Assembly: GCA_019722365.1 (NCBI GenBank)
Contig: JADFUC010001469.1
Location: forward strand, 930,001-994,000
Direction: 5' to 3'
DNA length: 64,000 nt
From: Lithospermum erythrorhizon
Taxonomy: Eukaryota; Streptophyta; Magnoliopsida; Boraginales; Boraginaceae
Part shown: positions 24,420 to 36,668 of the stretch, piece after piece
Layout of the letters: each line of letters starts with the position of its first letter
How positions within the stretch are numbered: position 1 is the stretch's first letter
Notes under the pieces: model-generated
The model's database searches: none
Seen by the model: the letters and a program-made list of their open reading frames with translations, nothing else
Told to the model about the DNA's origin: nothing
Program-made: the position numbers and the translations under genes

Positions 24420-25085
24420 GGATGACGCTACAGCCGCACGCGATAAATTTATTGTCGGTTATTATTTCTTTATTATAGTTATAAAAGTTAATAAAAAATT
24501 GTAATGTAAAAAATAAAATTATTAAATACATAAAATTTTATAAATTCTAGAACTATCGGTTTCCTAAAACTATGAATGTATGGTATTTTAGGTTGATAAA
24601 AAAAATTCAATTGTCATAATCAAATAATCAAAACTTCTTCATCTTTATTTTTTGTTTTATATAAAAGTTATTGATAGATTCACTACATCATCATCTTTAT
24701 TACGATCAATTAATCATATCTTCACTCTCGATTCTTTGGCGATCGACCTCTTTTTATTCTTTAGTGTATCATTTACTTCTTCCAATTTCATATTAGTTTA
24801 AATTTAACCAGTTCTATACATATATTATTGTACATTATACTCAGATGATATTTCAAGTTATACAGAGTAATATTATATCTTAGTACTTTTATTATATATA
24901 TTATTCAATATTTTTTTCCTAACTTGGTTTGGTGAATGATTTGATTTTTTCTTCTTCAATTTTGGCAAGATTTATACCAAAATTCTAATTTGTTACACTT
25001 TTCTTCCATTGATTCCCTAAAACGATATGTCTTTCCTGGCCAATTTTTTTTTTTCTTTTCAAACAGGGCGGACCGGGGGGGTGCA
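24420..25085. other. ARF upstream region, AT-rich
   Basis: No gene or element is recognised between the ARF promoter and Helitron-like copy 3, apart from homopolymer runs and a short GC-rich patch at 25068-25082. Confidence 0.4.
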
Positions 25086-25292
25086 ATCGACTAGACATCA
25101 AACGCTCATCAATAAATATATTATATACCTATAATATACATATTTGTGCATGTGTACTAATATTTACTTAATTTATATATTTCATATATAAAAAACTAAT
25201 ATATATTAGTTTATGATAATACTCTTATTTAGTTAATATACCTATTATTATGACAATATACTCTTATTTAGTTTACGAATTACTAATCAATA

Positions 25293-25522
25293 CTACCTCC
25301 GTCTTAATTTAATTGATTATTTAGAAGAAAAATACTTTATTAAGAAAATCATTGATTTGTACAATTTTCAAGGTGAGAGAAATGTTATGAACCAATAGAA
25401 AAAAGAATATTAGTAAACAATACAAATTTCAATGCAAAAAGTTGCATTAATAAATGAAACAATCACTTAAAATGAGAAGAGAAATTTGTGCTTGATGATC
25501 ACTTAAATTGAGGCGGAGGGAG
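25293..25522. mobile_element. Stowaway-type MITE, family B, copy 1
   Basis: Begins CTACCTCCGTCTTAATTTAA and ends with TTAAATTGAGGCGGAGGGAG; flanked by TA at 25291-25292 and 25523-25524. About 230 bp. It shares its ends with the element at 36313-36514. Confidence 0.8.
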
Positions 25523-25860
25523 TATTAATTAGTGAAGATTGAAGTTTTTTAATTTGCTTTTATATATTGAATTCAACTCTAATTAATTATTGCATCTATA
25601 GTTTATAAATAAAGATATTTTTATTTAAGCATAAAACTAACATGTTATATATATATATATATTATAATAAAAAAATTATGAAATAAAATATCCAAATTTT
25701 TTACTCCCCACATACTAAATTATTATCATGTTTGATTTAAGTGCTCCAAATTGACAAACTTTTACGCATTCATCATCGATAAACATAATTTTGATTTGAT
25801 AATGTCGCATTAAACTACGTTGGAAAATATTATTATTTGATACTCTTTACCAAAAATTAT

Positions 25861-26636
25861 GAGAGTGTTTGGTGTCGATAGCTATTTTTGTTGTTAGATA
25901 AATTGAGCAAGGACGGTTAGTCGATCGAACGTCAAAACAATAGCGACGGCCATCTAACCTCGTATATTATCGATTCCGCTTATTTTGGTATATATATTTG
26001 ATTTTGTTTCTGAAGATTTCAAGACGTAAGACTATACGATAATGACTCAAGATTCACCAAGCTATTGGCATAAAAAGTATTGTTTATGAAAGATATTTCC
26101 ATATATGTTTGACGTGGCCTACACTGCATGATCCATTGTATAGTCAAGTCGTCTACCACACATATTTTTTATTCTACATTGTTTGAGAGTTCAAAAGGTT
26201 AGAGAGTAAATATTCTTTGTGTAGGTTGAATGTGTGAGAAGAATACCGAATGTACGATTGTTTATAACTCATTATTATAACAATCCTTGAGAGCTTTTTA
26301 GTTTGTTGGTCTATCAGTAAGTCGGAACATCGGGAGAGTGTCGACGCCAAGTGATGCTGGCTGTGGTTCTGTGACTTCTCTAAATTATTTGCAGAGTGTG
26401 CGTAATAGAATACGGGGAGTATATTTGTATAAGTCACTTTGTAAGTTCTTCAAAATTATGAATCCTTCAATCGATGTCGCCCCAGACTTAGGCACCGTGA
26501 TCGACAATCGAACCCAAGCACATCTGTGGTCTTTTACGTGACGCACTATTTATTATCGCCGACGTATCGTCAATCCAATTGACTGCTGTTTCCACAAATA
26601 AGTAAATGATCCATCTCGCATCGGCACACCAACATG
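25861..26636. mobile_element. 776-bp insertion inside Helitron-like copy 3
   Basis: Copies 2 and 3 align up to the CCAAAAATTAT ending at 25860 and again from TTATACAAC starting at 26637, so this block is an insertion, perhaps with TTAT duplicated. Its ends are imperfect inverted repeats: GTTTGGTGTCGAT on the left against GTTGGTGTGCCGAT read from the right end. It is richer in GC than its surroundings and has no convincing ORF. Its class is undetermined. Confidence 0.55.
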
Positions 26637-27240
26637 TTATACAACATAAATAAAAATATTTAAATTGAACATTTAATCTGTGAAAAATTCAAATTTAAAC
26701 CTTGACAATCTATTATGGATGGAGGGAGTATTAGATATGTAACTTGATTTTTTTTTTCAATTGTTGAAATGTAATACAAAGTATCACTTAATATTTTAGA
26801 TATATATATATTATTTAATAGTAATTTTTGAATTAATTTTTTTTTTTCAATTTATAATTGAATAATTATCATACAAATTTTTTTTAGTACGAAAGTGGGG
26901 ACTACTTTATTAAAATAAAATAAAATATACTTATTAATATTTATAAGATTAAAAAAATCAAATGAGGTTTATATCATTCACTTTTATCTATTTCCAGAAG
27001 ATTTTAAGTATTTTTATATAATTGGACTAATATGTTAATGAACATAATGAGCACTAGCATGCGCATTTAAAGTTTCAGAAAAATTTCGCATATTATTATA
27101 AAAATTGATAACTCCAAACTATGTTTGGATTTAAGAGTTTTTAGTCAAAAATCTCTGTGACTTATTAATTATTATATATTTTTCCACCAATATAAATAAA
27201 ACATTATAATAAGCAAGTAATATGGGCATCAGTGAATGCA

Positions 27241-28925
27241 GTTTAATGTACGTAACTCATACTTTTTATGTTGAAGCGGATGGAAATAGTAATTGATTTT
27301 AATTATTAGACTTAGACACTAATAAAAATGATGATAATGTAAAAGGAAAATATATAAATTTGCAAGTACTTTTTATTTTTATCTGGTTTTTTAATGCATT
27401 GCTTATCTTTATTGTAATTTGTGTTCCTCCTAATTTTTTATTGAGTGCAGTGAATCACAACACATAGTACGTTTTATGCCAACTTTTATTATTTGCAATT
27501 TTCATTTTTAAAAATTATGAATACTACATACTAATTCATCTTAAAAAAATATGCTATCATCTCTTAAAGATTATAATTTTTTTTTATCTATAGTCAAAAT
27601 TATTTAAAATTCAACAATACTACACATGTCCAAATTGTTTGTAAGATCGTTCAATTTTCATTTTCAATATCACAATCATTTAAAACTTAATACCTTGATG
27701 AATAAGAGATTGTTCAATTTTTAGTAGTTAAAAATTAACAAACTTTGTGATCTTAATTGACAGAATAATTTTGATTTAAATCAAAATTTTAATGTTAATA
27801 GTAAAGTAGATTGAAAATACAATATGTTGATATATTTTTCACAAAATAATATATAAAATTTTATAATATATTTGCGTTCAAAATTTAAAAGTCAAGTTGT
27901 CAAAAATATTAAGTCATTCATACATAATTTAAATACCTCCATACATCTTAAAAATTAAAGATTGTGTTGCTTGATTTTTAATGATTAAATTAACAAACTT
28001 TGTAGTCCTAATTATTATACATAATGATTTGAATAAAAAAATTATCTTTTATGGAGAAGTAAATTATATTTTAAATATATTATTTTAAATATTTTTAACA
28101 AATATTATATATTGTATATAGAAAAATACTTGAATAAATGTTTTTTTAAAAAATTAAACCAGGAAAATTGTGAGATGGAAAATTTTATTGGGAGACAAAT
28201 TACCAAACGCATACAAAATCTCCATATTCAAAATTCGGAGTACATATTATGCTAAGATTAGATGGGGATAGAAAGGGTGATCGGATATATGTTGTTCATC
28301 ACCTGGAATTCCAGGAGAATTTTAATATATTAATCAGTACTGGTAATCAGAACGGTTATGGTTCATTAACGACATCGCTCATTAATAATATTTATATATA
28401 CGAAATTTTAACGTAAAAAATTCAGACACATTACTAAACGTACTACTCTAGCATTTGGCATGTTGAAAAATTCAAAAAAAAGATACCAAAATTATTTTAT
28501 TCACTTAATTAAAATGCGTAGCAAAAATTGCTAAACAAGCGAGACAAATTATTTAAAAGTTCAAAAATACGCTTATATAATCGACATTAATAATTTTTAT
28601 CAGAAACGGTACATATTACCTAAAAATGCACCAAAAGAAAAAAAAATATATCAAAAATTGTGATAATTAGATTTTGATTATTAACGAACATAAACAAGCA
28701 ATCTAACCGTAACTTTCCACTTGCAATCATGGCACAACCATGTAGTCCGTACATGCCAAGTCTCCGATCCCGTTAAGCTAATAATGCATGAGTTGATGTG
28801 ACATTAGCTTCTGTCAGATTAAAAGGTTTCCATCCTAAATTCACAAGCATTAAATTTGGAAGATCATTTAAACATACAAAAGTAGCCTCTAAAAACTCGA
28901 ACAGACATGTGGAATAAAAACATAG
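27241..28925. other. AT-rich intergenic DNA
   Basis: No gene or recognisable element. Several diffuse AT-rich stretches resemble one another loosely, but I could not delimit a unit. Confidence 0.45.
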
Positions 28926-28932
28926 GCGGGAG

Positions 28933-30080
28933 TTAATTTTCACTCCTTGCACACCCAACACAAATAACTACCATTCTCATGGCATAACCATTCTCATGGC
29001 ATATGTGACACTTCAACGGCTCCTCCAGCTCCATCAACGTCCCTTCCGGCTCGTTCTTGTTCCTGCCTCCTTTCAGCATCGTCCTCTTCCGCCTCTGCGT
29101 CACATTTCCATCTCTCAAATTCATCATACACCTGTAAATTTTTCTGTAGCCAGCCTTTTGCTCCACACAGCATTTATCATAAAGCATCAGAGCGTCCCTC
29201 TGATCGTATGCAGACTGAGACTTTGGAAAAACAAAGTTTGATTGGAACGGACTTCAATAAGTTGATCACTAAAAATTATCAACTTATCATAATGATGTAC
29301 ATATATTGTTACTAAATTGGTACTCCGTATCATGGTATGTGTATAGACTATTTTGGGAGAACATCAATGTACCTTAAACCTGCCAGGAGGCCTTCCAGAA
29401 CTTGGCGTCCCGAAGTTCGATTCTCATCAGAAGTGTTGCAAATAAGTGGGGTTTTTTTAAAAGAATAAAAAAGAGAACATCGGCCTAATGTTGTAGTTCT
29501 TCCAGCCGACTTATGGCCTGCTCGACGCCTTTCATCAGAAGTACGGTGGGGATTTAAAAAAAATGAAAACATTAAAACTCAACCATCAACAAAAAAAAAA
29601 AAATGTTAAAAATCAAACATTAATAAACAGTACTTGTAACTTATAATACATAAAGCTAGTAATTAGCTTGGAAACACTAGGTATATATAAATCCAAATAC
29701 AACCTACTCTATCTGATCCTCAGACTAAAAATGAAAAACTATATATATGATCTTAACATACAAACCAATATCTTACAGTAGTAAAAATACTTAAATAGAC
29801 GAACCCCACTTGATTGTTTGCCGGAGACTTTGATGTCATAACAAACCATGCAGTATGTTGGTTGAAGGATGTGCAATACAACATTAGGTTTGTAAATTGC
29901 ATCTAAAGGATTACAGGTAGGCGAAGCAAATGTGAATAGTTTAATAAAAAGAAGATGAGTTGAAGAAGCAGAGAGAATATTGAAAGCTGGTAACATAGTC
30001 AGCTTGCGTTTCTCTTCAAGCTTACGCAAATACTCCTCTGCTGATTCAATTACCAAATGAAGCAGAAAGACGTCCAACTC
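28933..30080 (-). other. Possible exons of an unrecognised gene
   Basis: On the minus strand, 29221-28933 reads QSAYDQRDALMLYDKCC, then a basic stretch (NVTQRRKRTMLKGGR) and ELEEPLKCHICHENGYAM, and stops. It is preceded by a plausible splice acceptor (CCAAAG before TCTCAG). The pairing of CHIC with a later CVGC suggests a zinc-binding end. Further up the same strand, 30077-29970 reads LVIESAEEYLRKLEEKRK, a helical charged segment. The composition looks coding and the codon pattern is not that of the surrounding transposons. I do not recognise the family and cannot join the pieces. It may be the 3' part of a small gene or a gene relic. Confidence 0.35.
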
Positions 30081-30558
30081 TTAAAAATCCGAGGTTTAAT
30101 TGATAACTCTTAAGATGCAGTCCCCTCAGCTGAGTGCATCCAGTAACACTAACTCTGGGAGCTCATAAGATGAAATCTTCTTATGAAATATGATATTGTG
30201 TGTTAGTTCTCGTTTCCATACATCCACATGATAGCATAAAACAATAAGACCCAATTCCACGTGACGAGGGTATTGAAAGACGATCCATCCCATATTAAAT
30301 ATACTAAATCATACAAAGTGGTTTATATGGTGGTGTGTATATTAAGAATTGGTTTTAGATGGAAACCTCATTCATTTCGATTCTTTATTATAGACAAACA
30401 TTACAAGCAGAATATGAACAAATAACCACGTCTACAGTACAGCATCAAAGCGTAGACAACAATACAGGACAGGAACTAGATTACCACATACATTAACCCC
30501 CAAGAACAATGAACATAATCTGTTTCGCTTTGTAGCAACTAGTAACACAGTAACATCA

Positions 30559-33500
30559 TCATATTGCAGAATAACCAACAGCCTGTGGAGTGAAGATGTA
30601 CATTCCGCACGCATGAGCATCAATATGAGCACCGAAGAGGCTACTGCTTCCGAAATTACTCATGCTGCGGTAAGTTGAAAGAGAACAAACTGTACCTCAA
30701 AGGTAGCATATATGAAACCAAACTTTTGCTCGCCCACCCATCCCTCTCCCGAGGTCTGGATCAAGGTCGTTAAGGATAGTCCGATCAGACAACGTTGTTA
30801 CTAGGAATTTACGTTATTAGATTAGTGAGAAATGTTAGCGTCAACTCTCTTTTGGACACTTCTTGCTCTGTGTTAGATTATATTTTCAGATAATATGTTG
30901 CAAGGTTTAGCCGTTTAGGGAACAATCATGACTCGTCAACATATGAGTTAACACTAGGAGAGTAGAAACTGGTGTTGAAACATGGTTTAACAACTTAAAA
31001 AGCTGATCGAGCATGCACCACTTACCTTCCACAGATCTCTGACAGAGACACTGATGGATGATTCAAGTCCAAGTGCATTCCAGTTAGCTGTTATAGTTTG
31101 CGGACTTGAACACCGGTTCCAGAGAACAACGGCTAATCGTTTCCCTGACAAGGGTCCAGCCCACACCTGCATCTTGCTTTAGCAAAATAATAAATAAAAA
31201 CGAAATATTTTCCTACCAAACCAACATAACCCAAATTGCTTTAAGCACAATGAATAAAGAAATGACCCCTTTCAATAAAAGGTGTAGGTACTGAAAGGAG
31301 GGGAATAGAAAAGAACACATACCTGACTGCAACCATCTGTTTCAGAGACGACAACCTTTCTTCCTTGAACACCAAGTGGATCTGCCAAAAGATGTTCAGA
31401 GTTGATTCGGAACAAAAGAAGATGGTATTTTAAGTCGCAGATATTTAATAGTCCCAAGTCGAGTCATAAATTTATAAAATAGTCCTACTTTATTCCACCG
31501 ACTTACTATGAGTTAAAGGATAAAATGAATGATCCAGTAATTTACCTTGGTTCACAGCAATAACCTCTTCATTGCTCAGAATTTCAAATGTTTCTGCTGT
31601 CATGTTTCTCACATCACAACCAATTAATAGTGGAGCCTTCCACATTGAGAAATCATTGAGTTGACAAGGAGGAAAAGCAGGTATGTCCAGTCCACTAGAA
31701 GTTTGAATATTAATGCTAACTGTCCAGAAAATATATAGACCTCACCAAGATTATAGGAGGCATGTGAATGATCTACCTAGAGCTCATGCAACTCAGGATA
31801 ATAGATTCGTTAACAAGAAACAATTTAATTCTTTTACTTGTTGTCTATCACTCTATCCATGTATGATGTATGTGATAGATAATATATCACAAATACCATG
31901 ACGGAAAAAAGAAACATGTGTGGGTCTCTGAATTGCTCCTACTGATTGAGAAAAACAACAAATAAGTATTTGCCTCTGAATATCAGAGAAATAATCAGAA
32001 AAGACAATCAGGAATACCTACAACTGGTACGCATGAACTAATATTTTACTGAAGAGAAAAAGCACCTTCGCCAAAGCCCAAATGCTGAAATGTGCCTGGT
32101 ACTCCTGGTCAGTCATGCCCTCATTGCCAACTTCTAGCATGTCAGGATCTGCCACGAAGATAAAATTTAATTACCGTTCACTATAAAATCATTGAAGAGC
32201 TTAAACAGTCAACATAAATTGTGGTACATAATAGAACACAATCTTGATGTACCATTCCAACCACCAGGCCCTGCATAGGCGGCCCACTGGTCATTAAGGT
32301 CAGCAATAGTAGTCATGCTGAAAAAAGGAACAAAGTTCAATTGGTGAGACTATAATAAGAGGAATATTATAATTACAATGAAGAACATGAATAATAGCGT
32401 TGAATGATACATCAAATTGAGATATATCCTTCATTTTGTTTCTTGTATGTTTCTCCTTTTCTTTTCTTTTCGTTCAAGATGATCCCTGCTAAGTGCTACA
32501 CCACTACCTACAATCCTTAATCAAGAATAGTTTGCCATCCAATGCTTTTACAATCTCAAGGGAAACCCCATCTTCTTCCTTATGGTAGTGGTCTACTGTT
32601 CTTAAGACTTCAAGAGATCATACAGAACAGCAGAGCATGACTTCACTATTTCCTAGTGGCTATTGCACCAATTAAAGAAATAAATTAAGGGCTAACAAAA
32701 CAATACTTGCAGACTTATCTGAGACAGCAAAAAGTTATGCCCCTTGTTTAACAACAAAATAAGGTTAAAGACTGCTAGCACCTTTCCCATGAATCATCGA
32801 TGTCTTCTGTGGTCCGCCAACTGTTTCCAACTTTGCCAGCCCATAAGGCAGGATCATCAACCCCCCACTCAGATTTGAAAAGCAAAGCAAAGTGTTGTTC
32901 TGAGTGCCAATTCTAGGACCATGATAAATACAATGGAAAATGGATAATCTGAATTTACCATTCAAAGCTTAATAGAAAATTGTACCAGTTTCATTAGGGT
33001 ATCACATTGGCGGTACCTAGAGAAAGAATATCGTGATTAACTTATTTTGCTTCAATCAATTGGAAGGTAACTTGCAGGAAATTGTACCTTTCAATTGGGG
33101 AATCCCTAAATTGAAACAGTTGTCATATTTAAGGTAATCTACACCCCAAGATGCAAAAAATGAATATATATCAACGATCACAATAGCACATTAATATAGA
33201 AATAAAATTAAAAAGTTCATTTTCCGGCTAAGGTGATGTATCAGGATAGTAAATAAGTCTACGAAGGAGAACGACAATATCAACAGTATAAGCTATACAA
33301 TGCATGGTCAATTTTTATGTTTCAAGGAGAAGAATTATCCGATCAAATGATTTCATATAGAAATGTAACTATGAAAATAATAGTCATCACCTCAGGCTAC
33401 TTAGCATTGGGGTTTGAGGTCAAACCGTCAAATACTCGAACTATAAACACATTAAGAAAATTAGAAAAACTAACCCAAGATGCAAAAAGAGCAGCATCGT

Positions 33501-35444
33501 CGTTTTCATGGTAAAGTGATCCAGGACGAACTTGGCATGTAAAAGCCCTATCATTAAAATAGAATAATCAATAAGAATGGGAAAAAACAATACAAATCAT
33601 AAGGCGGTACCTTATACACTAACAAAGTAATATCTTAAATGATTAAGAATATGAAAAAGCTGAGCAGATAAGATAGTAATCAATTTGCCTACCCTGCATC
33701 AGAGTAGATACCAAGCTTGAGACCCTTATCATGCACATAATCGGCAAGAGCTTTTATCCCTGAAGGAAATGTTTTAGGATCCGGAACTAATTCTCCCTGC
33801 GCAAATAACCCAAGTAGGCATTTCGTTTCATCCACTGGTTGGTCAACAGCCATTCACTACTAGAATATTTTAAAAGGTAATTAACTTTTTAGTGACAGCT
33901 AGGACGTCAAAGAAACAAATCAACTGCTGATAACAAACATAACAATTGATCTGAAATACCATGCTGTTTTTCAAAATCTGAAGTGAACTTATTTGTCTGA
34001 AAGAGATACATTTGAGATAATCTTATGTGCTCGGACTCGTAAGTGGAACAAATTGTGGCAGCAAAGAAACAGACCTCTAAGCTCCTTGTCAATCTGGACC
34101 AGCAATCATCTGCCTCAATTATAAAACATGGTGAGAGCAAATAGAATTAGCAAATCTTTAAGAACGGAAGACATAGAAACGAATAAGAGTACCTATGTTT
34201 ACATAGTTGTAGCCTAGGTTAGCCAAACCAGTTGAGACAAGGGCATCAGCTGCAAGTATTTAAAGGGTCAGTATCACTGCCAGAGAGTGGAAAATCGTTG
34301 AGAATATTAAAACAAACTATACCTCTTATTATCTCATAAAGATTATAAAATATGAAATCAACTATAAAACATAAGCTGCCTATCACAACCAATACCGCTC
34401 TGTGGAAGCATATCAATAGATGTGTGTATTCGTATTAAACATATGAACCCAATTATTCTCGTGGCATTGCGATTATCAAACGAAATCGGTACATATCAAC
34501 TGTAATTATCAACTACGACATATGTCTTGCACTCTTGCTCAATAAATATCCAACAAGCAAGCAAATTATATTAGTCCAAAGAATCAAACCTCACCTGTTT
34601 CCTTAATAACCGTTTCGTTGATATTGCAGGCAAAGAAATTCCAACTATTCCATCTGCAAACACACATATAAAATCAACTCAATATTTCTCAACTATAAAG
34701 CCAATGAAGAAAAACTATACATCATACATCAAAACAACTAACAGCTGATTTAGCTATATACTCTTATTGTACTTGCTCAATTCCCAAATCGGTTAAATGC
34801 AATTTTCAATCTTAAAAAATAACTAAAATGAATACATCAGCAAATGCAACAACCAAATATAACCCTGATGATAGAAAAGCTCCAAACTTTAATTTGACTT
34901 TGACCCTGAACTTCAAATATCAGAATCCCAGACCACAATAATCCAACACCAACACCCCACCAAAAAAGAACCCTTTTTGCCACAAAAACATCCCTTTTGC
35001 CCAAACAATAACCATTTTTACCACAAAAAATAATCCTTCTTCCACAAAAAAGAACCCCTTTTTTTGGAATTTATTTACTAATTGAAATGCCAATTTTTTT
35101 TTTTTTTATTTGTAAACAGCGATGAGTATTACAAACAACCAATACAACAAATAACGAATACAGTACCACCAGGCTATTAAGTCATCGTTAAATGAAATGC
35201 ATAAATAGATAGAAGAAGAATTGACATACCCCATTTGAGGAGTTTGAGCAAGACCATTAGCAAGTTGAAGCAAACCATATTTGGAAGTGTCATAGATTCT
35301 GGAAATGGGATTTTCTTGAGTGTGTAAATAAGGGTGAATAGCCAACACTCTTGCTCTTCTTACACACACTGATGATGATATCAATACAAATATACACACT
35401 AAAGTAATACTACTTGAAAAGCTGATGCTATTGTCTCTTGCCAT
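30559..35444 (-). CDS. Alpha-galactosidase (GH27, melibiase), reading frame disrupted
   Basis: About 15 exons: 35444-35230, 34653-34595, 34249-34193, 34109-34075, 33796-33693, 33547-33475, 33145-33088, 33016-32986, 32912-32782, 32317-32253, 32148-32066, 31636-31546, 31381-31323, 31166-31026 and a last exon 30664-30559. The first exon has a signal peptide (core [14 protein letters not shown]) for secretion to the wall or vacuole. Family hallmarks are [31 protein letters not shown], the nucleophile motif [19 protein letters not shown] with the acid/base Asp, [28 protein letters not shown] and [13 protein letters not shown]. The enzyme removes terminal alpha-1,6-galactose from raffinose-type sugars, galactolipids or galactomannan. 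Most introns are GT-AG and in phase, but there are three defects: no AG at the acceptor of the YLKYDNC exon, one base too few in a C run at the end of that exon, and a last exon whose phase does not match its donor. Either the gene is decaying or the assembly has errors. Confidence 0.85.
33145..33488 (-). repeat. 15-bp direct repeats bordering an alpha-galactosidase intron
   Basis: TTTTTGCATCTTGGG (minus strand) occurs at 33488-33474, the end of the sixth exon, and again at 33159-33145, just before GTGTAGATTACC of the next exon. The second copy replaces the expected AG acceptor. Confidence 0.85.
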
Positions 35445-36312
35445 TTTATTTTGTCAAAAGAATTTTGCTATTTATGTGAGATGGTAATAATATACTGTAG
35501 TTGATGATCTGCAACACTTTTGTTTGGTCTTTGGTGATGAGAAAGATAGGTGGAACTTGTAATAAGAAAAAGAAAGTTCGTTCGATCAATTGAGGTACTA
35601 TTTCATATGAGGGTCGTTATTTGACAAATTACTTTAGACCATTCTGGGCACATCGAATTACCTAATGCATATGCTTCCACCGATTTATGGCCCTGGCTCG
35701 ATTCTACTGGCCGCGGGGCCATTTAACAAACCCAATTCAAACGAATCCTCTGACTCTTGGAGCAAAGTTGTTTGGAAAAGGCTAAAGATTGGGACAACGG
35801 TTGAATCTCTCAGCTTCGCCATTTGGAAATTACCTAAAAATGTGACATAAACAGATACTCCTGTGAGTGAACCCAAAAGTTCGATTTGATTCACATTATT
35901 CGTTCGGGGGCCAGTTCGGCTCGTGGCTCGGGTTCGAGAAGGAATAATTTAAACCTAACCTTAAAATAGCAAGGTTCATCGGACCGACCGAACTGCATTT
36001 AAATAGTTCGGTCCGCTACATTTGATCCATTATCACTTATGTTGAAAATCTCATACAAATTTATAATCATTTATCTCATTTTTTTCCTATTTCATCCACT
36101 CTTATCCATTCGATTCGGTCACTCTAAAAGCGTTTAAATGTTTACTCAAACGGTTCGATTCGATTCGCAAAAGTTCGGCTCGATTCGCGGTGTTCAAACG
36201 TATACTCAACGTTAAATTCTAAGATTCGACACTTTCAAACGTATACCAAACCTATCAAGCCAGATAGTTCTGCCTCTACATAATGCTATAAAACAGAGCC
36301 ACAAATCTACTA
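35445..36312. other. Intergenic, with GTTCGG-rich repeat
   Basis: Upstream region of the alpha-galactosidase gene and 3' flank of the NPF gene. Around 35890-36240 the sequence is rich in TTCGG, GTTCGGCTCG and GATTCG units, similar in style to the repeat at 3661-4235 but without definable ends. The open frames at 35665-35894 look non-coding. Confidence 0.45.
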
Positions 36313-36514
36313 CTTATTTCGTCTTAATTTAATTGATCATCTAAAAAAAAATATTTCATTATAACTGATCGTTTACCTTATAAAAAATTATCTTTTGTCT
36401 CATAATATTATTCTTTTTCTATTGATTAATATCTTTGTGTCATAATATTATTCTTTTATTATCTTAATAAAATAATTTTGAGCGAGATAATCAATTAAAT
36501 TAAGACGAAATCAG
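36313..36514. mobile_element. Stowaway-type MITE, family B, copy 2
   Basis: Begins CTTATTTCGTCTTAATTTAA and ends TTAAGACGAAATCAG, flanked by TA at 36311-36312 and 36515-36516. The long inverted repeats (GTCTTAATTTAATTGAT) match the element at 25293-25522. It is about 200 bp and lies in the 3' flank of the NPF gene. Confidence 0.8.
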
Positions 36515-36668
36515 TACACTTCACCAGCGCCATTTGAGTTATTATTTTTATGACGTACTACAATTGAAAGATATTACTACTCCGTATTAGCACTATGTTA
36601 GGATTCAAGAAAATATATTACACCTAATTTAAATCACAGAGCCATGAAATTATTCTATTTCTAGTTAA

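Larger units (their letters stand above)
25090..27240 (-). mobile_element. Helitron-like element copy 3, with insertions
   Basis: Homologous, in the same orientation as copy 1, to parts of copies 1 and 2. Landmarks are ATACTCTTATTTAGTTTACG near 25259, the block ending CTTGACAATCTATTATGGAT near 26700, the TTGAAATGTAATACAAAGTA block near 26765 and TTTCCACCAATATAAATAAA near 27180. It is interrupted by a MITE (25293-25522) and a 776-bp insertion (25861-26636). The 3' part seen in copies 1 and 2 is missing or too decayed to see. Confidence 0.55.

Noticed and set aside
29348..29572. Basic 74-codon open frame on the - strand
   Set aside because: No family resemblance and no splice link to the candidate exon at 28933-29221; left out as a separate gene.
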